Below, piece after piece: positions 43,691-50,492 of a stretch of 64,000 bases of DNA. The notes under the pieces were generated by a model. It saw only the letters and a program-made list of their open reading frames with translations. It did not search any database and was not told where the DNA came from. Every line of letters begins with the position of its first letter. The stretch's first letter is position 1. The position numbers and the translations under genes are program-made. This DNA comes from an uncultured Alloprevotella sp. (GTDB lineage: Bacteria > Bacteroidota > Bacteroidia > Bacteroidales > Bacteroidaceae), in contig CALUNU010000002.1 in the NCBI GenBank assembly GCA_944322095.1, positions 1 through 64,000 of the forward strand. Reading direction: 5' to 3'.

Positions 43691-44506
43691 TTAACGGGGG
43701 ATAAAGCCCAGGTCGAGCGTCTTGGCGCGTGCCACCTTCGTGTCGATGAAGCGCAGGAAGGGGCGCACGCGGGCTTCGTTGGCTTTGTCGTAATAATAGT
43801 AGAGCGGGCGCACCACGGGGTAGCGGCCGCTCATGGCCGATTTCACCGAGGGGGCCACATAGTGGCGGCCGCCGTCGTACGACACGGCCAGCGCCTTCAC
43901 CATCGGGTTCAGATAGGCCAGCCCCACGTAGCCGATGGCGCCGCGCGTCTGGCTCACCGACTGGATGATGGCGCCCGTGGCGGGCATCGAGAGCACGCCG
44001 CTCATGTAGTTTTTGTTGCGCAGCACGCTTTCTTTGAAAAACTCGTACGTGCCCGACGACGTCTCGCGCGAATAGACGATAATCTTCGCGTCCTCTCCGC
44101 CCACCTGCTTCCAGTTGGTTATCTTTCCGCGGAAGATGCCTTCGAGCTGCTCGCGCGTGAGGCGCTTCACGGGGTTCGACGGGTGTACGATGACGGCCAG
44201 CGCGTCGTAGGCCACCACAAACTCGCAGGGCGTATGGTGGCTCTGCTTCATCTTCATCTTTTCGCCAAACTTGATGCGGCGCGAGGCCATGGCCAGGTCG
44301 GTCGTGCCGTCCATCAGGGCCGATATGCCCACGCCCGAGCCGCCGCCCGTCACGGTGACGGTGGCCTGCGGCCGTGACTGCATGAACATTTCTGCCAGCG
44401 CCTGTGAGAGGGGCAGCACCGTGTCGCTTCCCTTGATGCGCTGCGCGGCCAGGCGAACCGGGGCGGCCAGGAGCGAGAGGAGCAGGAAAAGTGCCAGTTT
44501 CTTCAT
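43691..44506 (-). CDS. pstS: Phosphate-binding periplasmic protein PstS
   Basis: 271 residues from the ATG at 44506 with a signal peptide (to ~21, RLAAQ). IKGSDTVLPLSQALAE and TGGGSGVGISALMDGTTDLAMASR hold the phosphate-binding loops; RETSSGTYEFF holds another. First gene of the operon. The region upstream (44507-44896) has no gene; TACCTTCGC at 44547-44555 (minus) may be a weak -7 box. A Pho box was not recognised. Confidence 0.95.
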   Translation of the reverse strand: MKKLALFLLLSLLAAPVRLAAQRIKGSDTVLPLSQALAEMFMQSRPQATVTVTGGGSGVGISALMDGTTDLAMASRRIKFGEKMKMKQSHHTPCEFVVAYDALAVIVHPSNPVKRLTREQLEGIFRGKITNWKQVGGEDAKIIVYSRETSSGTYEFFKESVLRNKNYMSGVLSMPATGAIIQSVSQTRGAIGYVGLAYLNPMVKALAVSYDGGRHYVAPSVKSAMSGRYPVVRPLYYYYDKANEARVRPFLRFIDTKVARAKTLDLGFIPR

Positions 44507-44896
44507 GTGGTGTTGGGTCGTTTCTGCCGGGATAGGCTGTTTCGTGCCGCGAAGGTACGGCTTTGCCCCCACTCCCTCTGTTACAAAACGGTGAAATTGT
44601 GCCCGCCGCTGCCCGCCTTCGCACGAATTTAACCGCCACGTCGCAGGGTTGCAAAGCCCGGGTGGCAACCGCCGCCCGCCGCCCCGGCCTCGTTCCCAAA
44701 GCGTCACGTTTTGGGCACACGAGCCCCCAATAGCCCCTCTCATGCGCGCGTGCGTATATAATAAGGTGTGGCAGCCCGCCGCGGCCCTCCGCCGTGGGCG
44801 TGAGAGGGTAAAACGCTAAATTCCAAGTTCTTAAAAATAACACTCGTTTCAAAAAAAAAGACTTCGGAAAATTAGGATTTTCTATCACGCGGGGCG

Positions 44897-44905
44897 TATC
44901 TTTGC
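44897..44905 (+). promoter_or_regulatory. Promoter -7 box of the split AraC regulator
   Basis: TATCTTTGC fits the consensus; an AGGAG lies 12 bp before the ATG at 44929. This is the only promoter aimed at the regulator; the downstream part of the gene is inverted. Confidence 0.65.
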
Positions 44906-44928
44906 ACGGACATTAGGAGAAAAAACGG

Positions 44929-45063
44929 ATGAGACGACAGGATATCGAGCTCTTTAACAGGCTGTTTGCTGCGTTGGAGGACGACAAAGTCTTCCTCGAC
45001 GCGCATTTGTCTTTGGCAAAGCTGAGTGCAATAGTCGGCACGGCTATTTCACCCCGCCCTTGA
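44929..45063 (+). pseudogene. N-terminal fragment of a small AraC-type regulator (left half of the split gene)
   Basis: 44 codons with promoter and ribosome site. The peptide RLFAALEDDKVFLDAHLSL followed by AKLSAIVGT matches the start of the AraC-type HTH region, as in stand-alone HTH regulators, and then shifts to unrelated ISPRP and a stop. Homology ends exactly at the repeat 45025-45042. The missing part of such a protein (NTTYLSYAIN...) is at 49910-50254 on the other strand in the matching frame. See the invertible segment. Confidence 0.75.
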
Positions 45064-45294
45064 GCCGCGTCAAGATACAGCGCAGGCACGCCCCCACGGG
45101 CGTGCCTGCGTGCGTTATGGGGGGATGCAACCGCCGCATGGGAAGTTGCCTTAGGAGGGGCGGCATTCCTGCCGCCCGAAAACGCTCGGGGCACAGCCCC
45201 GAACCGACATTCCTTCCCACGCTGTGGGCCCTGCGGCTGTGTGTGCGCCAGGAAAGCCGCCCCTCCTATGGGCTGCGTTTGCTGCCGCGGAGCC
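45064..45294. repeat. Hairpin-rich spacer without genes
   Basis: Hairpin GCAGGCACGCCC (45082-45093) with GGGCGTGCCTGC (45098-45109). Second, wider inverted repeat AGGAGGGGCGGC (45153-45164) with GCCGCCCCTCCT (45255-45266). No gene seen. Confidence 0.65.
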
Positions 45295-45636
45295 CTGTGC
45301 GCTATATGTCAAACTGTTAATGCGGACGGCCTTGTCTGTCCGCCTTTTAGCGTTGGAAATGCGGCGGGATGGGGTGTTCCCGTCGATCCATCCCTTCGAT
45401 TTCTGTTTCCATCCCATGGATCGGCCGATCCATCCCATGGAAATTTCGCTCCATGGGATGTTTTCGGCGGAAAATTCCCTCCGATTTGTGCCATATAGTG
45501 GCGAAAATCGCGTTTTGGGGCGTCTCTACGAAGAGGCTTCGCGCGGATGTGTCTGAAAACCAAGACTTTCTGATTTTCGCTTATTTGCGCGCGACTGACT
45601 TCGCGCTCGAAAATATTCGATTCTCCGTGTTAAAAT
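45295..45636 (+). repeat. 342-bp dispersed repeat, copy 4
   Basis: It begins TGTGCGCTATATGTCAAACTG; the inverted counterpart TGTGCCATATAGTGGC lies near 45488; CATCCCATGGA motifs in the middle; end GATTCTCCGTGTTAAAA. It lies inside the putative invertible segment. Confidence 0.8.
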
Positions 45637-45654
45637 CCGAGGCGTTGGGGCACG

Positions 45655-45689
45655 AAAAAAGCGGCCGGCCCGTGTGGGGCGGCCGCTTT
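45655..45689 (-). terminator. Terminator of the small lipoprotein gene
   Basis: AAAGCGGCC (45658-45666) pairs with GGCCGCTTT (45681-45689); on the minus strand the stem is followed by TTTTTT. It lies 29 bp after the lipoprotein stop. Confidence 0.75.
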
Positions 45690-45717
45690 GAGACGTGGTG
45701 TTGGCCGTGGGATGGCG

Positions 45718-46218
45718 TCAGCGGTTGCGTGCGCGGTCAAACTCTTGGTCGGCCTCTTTGATGCACAGGTACCACTGGCCGTCCACCTTTACGGGGTTGA
45801 ACATGAAGCCGATGGTGTTGGGCGCCGTGTCGGCGGAGTCGGTCTTTTCAAAGAAGCGGATGTTGTATTTCACGTCGTTCTGTCCCTGCGAGTTGAACGA
45901 GTAGTAGTCCATTTCGTAGCCCAGTACGGGAAACAGGCGGAACGTGCGTTTCAGTTCGGCGCGTTTGGCTTCGCTGATGGGGGTGACGGTCTCGGTCGAG
46001 TCGTTGTAGGTGTACAGGCGGCTGAGGGCCTCGTCGATGCGGCCGTCCTTGAGCGTTTTCATGCAGTCGTCGCACAGGGCGAGCATTTGCGTCGTGTCTT
46101 CTTTCGTGAGCTCCTTGCGAAACTCCTCGGCCTCGCTCTCGGCGCTCTTCTTGCCGCCGCAGGCTGTGAAAGCCAGCAGGCAGGCCAGGGCCGCGGCAGG
46201 CCACAAAAATCTTTTCAT
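45718..46218 (-). CDS. Small lipoprotein, unknown function
   Basis: 166 residues. The signal peptide has a lipobox (LLAFTAC, cysteine at ~20) followed by GGKKSAESE. A short charged helical part precedes a ~60-residue C-terminal domain (YSFNSQGQNDVKYNIRFFEK, then DGQWYLCIKEA), a pattern seen in DUF4878-like or NTF2-like lipoproteins, though I cannot assign it firmly. It lies inside the putative invertible segment, downstream of the large surface lipoprotein, from which a terminator (46244-46287) separates it. Confidence 0.8.
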   Translation of the reverse strand: MKRFLWPAAALACLLAFTACGGKKSAESEAEEFRKELTKEDTTQMLALCDDCMKTLKDGRIDEALSRLYTYNDSTETVTPISEAKRAELKRTFRLFPVLGYEMDYYSFNSQGQNDVKYNIRFFEKTDSADTAPNTIGFMFNPVKVDGQWYLCIKEADQEFDRARNR

Positions 46219-46243
46219 CTGTGTCGTGTTTTATGGTTTTGGC

Positions 46244-46287
46244 AAAAAAGAGCGTGCCCTCCGCACGGGGCGGGTGAGGCACGCTCT
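46244..46287 (-). terminator. Terminator of the large surface lipoprotein gene
   Basis: AGAGCGTGCC (46249-46258) pairs with GGCACGCTCT (46278-46287); on the minus strand it is followed by TTTTTT. Confidence 0.8.
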
Positions 46288-46349
46288 CTCTTCATTGCGT
46301 CAGCTCTTGCCGATGCCGGCTTGTGCCTGCATCGTGGCGGGGCCGACGG

Positions 46350-49300
46350 TTATTTGCGGTTGCTCTGCATCGTCGAGTCGACGGTGAGGTCTACGTCGAC
46401 CGTCAGCTTGCCCCATGCATATTCGATGGTCAGAGGCACGCGGAGCTGGTAGGTGGCTACCGAAGCGCCGGTGTTGATGACGGTGATCTTGCCGAGCTGG
46501 TTCTTCACCTTGTCGATGATGGCTGCCGAGTTGGCCTCGGTGCAGACAGTCACGTTGATGGGCGTGTTGCCCGTCAGGCTGACAACGATTTCGGGGTAGC
46601 GCGACAGCTTATCCTGGCCGAGCTTGCCGCCGCCCACGGTCGTGGTGATGACGGAAGCGTCGTCGCTGTCACTAGGATCCGTGCCGATGTATACTCGGCT
46701 GATTTCGTAGTAGCCGAAGAGCCAGCCGTTCGAGCCCGTGAAGGCCTCGTTGCGCCAGTCGGTGAAGGAGAGCATGTCGAACACGTTGACAGACGAACCG
46801 TTGTTGGCGGCGTCGACGAAGTGGGGTATGCTGGCTGCGGCAGCCACGTTGACGGGGCGATAGAGGGCGGCCGTGAACGTGTTGCCCGTGGTGGGCACTA
46901 CCAGGTTGCAAGCGTTCTCACCGGCGATGGCTATCTTCAGTTCAACGGCGAGCTTGCCCTTGTTGAGCAGTTCCTTGGTCACGTCGTTCTTCTCGTAGGT
47001 CACTACGCCAGACGTCTGGTTGAGCGTGGCGATGAGCTCGTTGCCGGCGTAAACCTTGTTGAGCGTGTAAACGCCAGCATTGTAGTCGACCATGTAGTCG
47101 AGCTCGTTGGCAGCCGACCAAGCCTTCCAGCCGTCGTTTGTCGAGATGGCGCGGGCTGCGTTGTACGTGTAGCTGCCATCGTCGTTCTTCAACGTAACGC
47201 TTCTGCCGGCCACGGTGGTCATCGACGGGTCGAAGTAGTACTTGTAGCCCGCTACGTCAGCGCGGGAGAACTTGACATTCTTGTCCTTCCAGAAGAAGTC
47301 GAGATCGTAGTCGAAGGGTAACGGGCCGACCTTCTTGCCGTCCTGCGGATAGTCGACGTTGAGCTTCACGCGGTTGCCTTCCCAGTAGCCCGTGGCCTTG
47401 TCGCCGAGCGTACCGGCGGCAGGCTTCGTGATGGTGAGCTTCAGACCGACGTAAACTTCGGCGTCGTGCTCAGGATCTTTCGGAGCATACTTCACGTAGA
47501 TGGTCGTTTCGTGGTTGTTGGCCTCCCAGATGGTCTGACGGTCATCGGCGCTTACTGCCCAGTTGAGCACGCTCGTCACGGAGCCCTCGCTTTCGTGAAC
47601 TTCCGTCACTACGCCGATGTTATTAGCGAGCTTCTTGTCGGGAGCGCTGTACTGAACGGCTTCTCCGCTGGCCACTTCGAGCTCATAGCGGTTGTGGAAC
47701 TCGGTGATGTCGAGACCGAGCTTGCCGAGGATGTTCGACGACGTCCAGCTCCACGTGGTTCTCTCGCTGGTGTTGCCGCCGCAAGGATCAGCCTGCTGCG
47801 AGCCACAGTCGAAGATGCCGGCGTTGATGTCTTCGAGCGCCTGGGGATCCTGCGGAACGATCTCCACCTTGATGAAGCCCACGAGCACGACGTTCGAGCC
47901 CTGCATGACGCGTACGCGAACCAAGGGTTCGCGGCCGATGGCGGGAGCAGCCAGGTTGTCGTCGCCCGGCACGATGGTGTTGCCGTTCTCGTCGACGGTG
48001 CGCGTCTTGAGCACGCCCGTCGTTTCGTCGATGGTGGCATACTTGCTGTCGGACGTCTTGTTGGTGCCCACCGTGTAGTTGATGAGCTTGAAGTCGAACG
48101 TCAGTCCATACTTCTTGGCCTCTTCCTGCGTGAGCAGGGCGTGCGTCTCGGCCTTGTCGCTCTTCGTTGCGTGCGAGTAGTGGAGGGCCACCTTGCTCTT
48201 CAGGTCGAGACCGGCAGCCTCGCCATACTCGGTGTACTTGATCTTATGCGTGGCTACGCTCTCCAAAGCCTTGGCGGCCGTCCCGTAGAGGGCGTCTTCG
48301 GTGCCTGCGCAATCGACAGCGTCCGTTCTGTCAGTGAAGACGATGTCGTTGAACGAAATCTTCGTGGCATAGAGCATGGCGTAGTCGGACGTGATGAGCG
48401 TGTCGACGTCGCCCTCCTTGTTCACCTTGGCTTGCAGGGCCAGGATGGTGGCGTTGCCCTTACCCTCGATGCTCGGGCCGTTAGCCGTGACGCCCACGTT
48501 GAGCAGGCCTGCACCGCAGCTGAACACCTTGTTACCGGCCAGGTCGTTTTCGGCCGTGCGCGGTTTGGCGGCAGCCGAACGGGTGATGACCTGAACGTCC
48601 TTCGACACGAAGCCGAGGTCGCCGAAAGCCACCTTGGCCGACGACGGGTTCATGTGGTAGGTCAGCGTCGTGACGGGGTTGATGGTCAGCGTGTTCGTGC
48701 TTTCTTCGTAATTCCATGCCGTGGCACCGTTGTTGGCGTCGGTGATCTGGAAGGTTTTCTTGTCGGGGTTCTGGCCTGTGGCGGTTCCACCTCTAGCTAC
48801 GAGGCCTTTATACTGTGCGTAGGCATACTCCTGCGCCTCGATGCCGTCGACGTACATCTCGGGCTGGAACACGAGGCCGCGCAGGGCGTTCTTCAAGAGC
48901 GTTTGCAGCACGTTGATGCTTTCGCCCAGCTTCGTTTCGAGCTCGCCGATGCTCTGTTCGAGACCGTCGACAGCCTTGTCCAGGTCGGTGAGCGACGTGT
49001 TCAGGCCGTTGATCTGCTCTTGCAGGTCCTCGTCGGCAGCGGCATAAGCCTCTTTCAGGCCGTCGACGTCGGTGCGGAGGTCGTCGACCTCGCCGGCCAC
49101 GATGGCCACGGCGTCGTCAACATACTTTTCGAGGTCGGCCTTCTGCTGGGCCAGGTCTTTTTGGAGCTGGGCGATGTCGGCCAGCGCCTGCTTGATGTCT
49201 TCGTCGGCCGTGCCCTTCCATTGGCTGAGCGCGTTGAGCGTGGCCTCCTGGGCCGTCAGGGCACCGTCGATGCGCGAGATGTCGGCTTGTGCCTGCACCA

Positions 49301-49877
49301 TGTCGTCGGTGAGCGTCTTGACCGACTCTTCGAGACTTTCGAGGATGTCGGCCAGGTTGCCCTTGACGCCGTCGAGCTTCTGGACCAGCGCTTCGAGCTG
49401 AGCCTTGTTTTCGTTGGCCGTGGCCTGTGCGGCTTCGGCCGTGGCCTTAGCCTCGCCGGCCAGTTCGTAGGCCTGGTCGGCCTTGGTCTGGGCGTCGGTG
49501 ATGGCCAGCTGCAACTGGGCATCGCGTTCGGCGAGGTTGGCAGCCGTGTCCTTCAAAGCCTGTTCCAGGCCTTTCCTGGCGTCTTCCACCAAGGCACGTG
49601 CGCCTTCGAGCGTGGCGGCGTCACCCTGGTCTATGAGCCCCTTGGCTTCCTCAACGGCGGCGGCAAGGTTTTCGTCGGCCGTCTTCAGGTTGCCAATTTC
49701 GCTTTCAATCGTCGTTATCCTGCCGTCGATCAACGATTGGAGATTCTGCTTGGTCTCGTCCAGATCGGAGCGCAAGCTGGAAATGTCGTCATCGTAGTCG
49801 GAGCAAGACACGAACGAGCCGGCCGGTGCCACAAGGAGGGCACCGAAAACCAGCGCATTAATGAATTTTCTTTTCAT
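46350..49877 (-). CDS. Large surface lipoprotein with coiled-coil stalk
   Basis: 1175 residues. The signal peptide ends in a lipobox (GSFVSC, Cys at ~25), and SDYDDD follows, a charged start that fits the Bacteroidetes signal for export of lipoproteins to the cell surface. Residues ~30-330 are an almost unbroken heptad coiled coil rich in Ala, Leu, Glu and Asp. The rest (~335-1175) is beta-rich, with no catalytic motif I recognise. This looks like a stalked adhesin or surface-layer-type protein. The gene starts 29 bp after the stop of the AraC C-terminal fragment and has no clear promoter of its own, so in the present orientation it may be silent. Size and structure suggest an exposed antigen, which would suit phase variation. 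Confidence 0.85.
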   Translation of the reverse strand: MKRKFINALVFGALLVAPAGSFVSCSDYDDDISSLRSDLDETKQNLQSLIDGRITTIESEIGNLKTADENLAAAVEEAKGLIDQGDAATLEGARALVEDARKGLEQALKDTAANLAERDAQLQLAITDAQTKADQAYELAGEAKATAEAAQATANENKAQLEALVQKLDGVKGNLADILESLEESVKTLTDDMVQAQADISRIDGALTAQEATLNALSQWKGTADEDIKQALADIAQLQKDLAQQKADLEKYVDDAVAIVAGEVDDLRTDVDGLKEAYAAADEDLQEQINGLNTSLTDLDKAVDGLEQSIGELETKLGESINVLQTLLKNALRGLVFQPEMYVDGIEAQEYAYAQYKGLVARGGTATGQNPDKKTFQITDANNGATAWNYEESTNTLTINPVTTLTYHMNPSSAKVAFGDLGFVSKDVQVITRSAAAKPRTAENDLAGNKVFSCGAGLLNVGVTANGPSIEGKGNATILALQAKVNKEGDVDTLITSDYAMLYATKISFNDIVFTDRTDAVDCAGTEDALYGTAAKALESVATHKIKYTEYGEAAGLDLKSKVALHYSHATKSDKAETHALLTQEEAKKYGLTFDFKLINYTVGTNKTSDSKYATIDETTGVLKTRTVDENGNTIVPGDDNLAAPAIGREPLVRVRVMQGSNVVLVGFIKVEIVPQDPQALEDINAGIFDCGSQQADPCGGNTSERTTWSWTSSNILGKLGLDITEFHNRYELEVASGEAVQYSAPDKKLANNIGVVTEVHESEGSVTSVLNWAVSADDRQTIWEANNHETTIYVKYAPKDPEHDAEVYVGLKLTITKPAAGTLGDKATGYWEGNRVKLNVDYPQDGKKVGPLPFDYDLDFFWKDKNVKFSRADVAGYKYYFDPSMTTVAGRSVTLKNDDGSYTYNAARAISTNDGWKAWSAANELDYMVDYNAGVYTLNKVYAGNELIATLNQTSGVVTYEKNDVTKELLNKGKLAVELKIAIAGENACNLVVPTTGNTFTAALYRPVNVAAAASIPHFVDAANNGSSVNVFDMLSFTDWRNEAFTGSNGWLFGYYEISRVYIGTDPSDSDDASVITTTVGGGKLGQDKLSRYPEIVVSLTGNTPINVTVCTEANSAAIIDKVKNQLGKITVINTGASVATYQLRVPLTIEYAWGKLTVDVDLTVDSTMQSNRK

Positions 49878-49906
49878 AACTAGTTAAACGAAAATTAAAA
49901 ACACAA

Positions 49907-50272
49907 TTAAACGATTTGTCTATCGAATGACCCTCCGCCGGCCTTCAGGGCCGTGGAGAGCGAAGAGAGAATTGCTTGTTTCGAGGGCGTCGGGTTGTAC
50001 GACGAGGCGGGGCGCCCCGAGCGTCGGGCCTCGTCGATGAATTGGAGCGGAGGCACGCCCATGATTTTCGTAAAGGCCGCGTAGAACGTGCTTTTCGAGA
50101 AAAAACCGCAGCGGTGAAAGGTCTCCTTGAAGCTCGCCGGGCGCCCGTCGCCCAGGAGCAGGTTCACGGCATGGCCCACGCGGAAAGTGTTGATGACGGT
50201 ACGGAAGTTATGACCGAAGTAATCGTTGATGGCGTACGAGAGATAGGTAGTATTCGTGCCGGCTATTGCACT
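49907..50272 (-). pseudogene. C-terminal part of a small AraC-type regulator (right half of the split gene)
   Basis: From the repeat (50255-50272, coding SAIAGT) the frame reads NTTYLSYAINDYFGHNF, then FRVGHAVNLLL, then the second HTH FHRCGFFSKSTFYAAFTKIMGVPPL, and a 35-residue tail to the stop at 49907. Two HTH motifs and the connecting helix are intact, but no start codon, RBS or N-terminal LFxxL..Ed region lies upstream; the frame merely continues through unrelated sequence. The missing start is at 44929-45042 in inverted orientation. Joined protein: 153 residues, normal for a stand-alone AraC-type HTH regulator. Confidence 0.75.
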
Positions 50273-50312
50273 AATTTTGTAGGCTTCGGTGCAAACGGTT
50301 GAAAGAGAGGCA

Positions 50313-50348
50313 AAAAGAAAAATCCCGGCGCCGGGCGGGGCGTCGGGA
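50313..50348 (-). terminator. Terminator after tamL, upstream of the AraC fragment
   Basis: TCCCGGCGCC (50323-50332) pairs with GGCGTCGGGA (50339-50348), one G-T mismatch-type change. On the minus strand it is followed by TTTTTCTTTTT. It would keep tamB-tamL transcripts from entering the AraC fragment and lipoprotein gene. Confidence 0.7.
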
Positions 50349-50492
50349 GAGGGGTGCGTGTGCCTTTTTAGTGACGCGCAAAAACAGGGGAGCGCGGCGG
50401 GGCAAAGGGGCGGGCGATTGTTTCCACTTTGGCAACAAACCTGTTGCGGCGGCGGGCGGACGTGGCGGGCGCGTGGCGGCCGGGCTACGGGG

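Larger units (their letters stand above)
45025..50272. other. Putative invertible segment (about 5.2 kb) bounded by an 18-bp inverted repeat
   Basis: Left site AGTGCAATAGTCGGCACG (45025-45042, + strand). Right site AGTGCAATAGCCGGCACG (50272-50255, minus strand). They match at 17 of 18 positions, and matching ends at both borders. Both lie in codons for SAI(V/A)GT of an AraC-type HTH. The left site is also an imperfect palindrome (AGTGCAATAG / CTATTTCAC). Inversion would join the left promoter and 38 codons to the 115 codons at right, in frame. The segment holds the 1175-aa surface lipoprotein gene and a small lipoprotein gene. Confidence 0.6.

Noticed and set aside
40951..43704. A 917-codon open frame on the plus strand across pstB-pstA-pstC
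   Set aside because: It is antisense to three clear phosphate transporter genes; GC-rich codon use keeps the opposite strand open. The same holds for long plus-strand frames at 17085-19376, 19392-21869, 47466-49883, 51297-53024 and 55960-57489.
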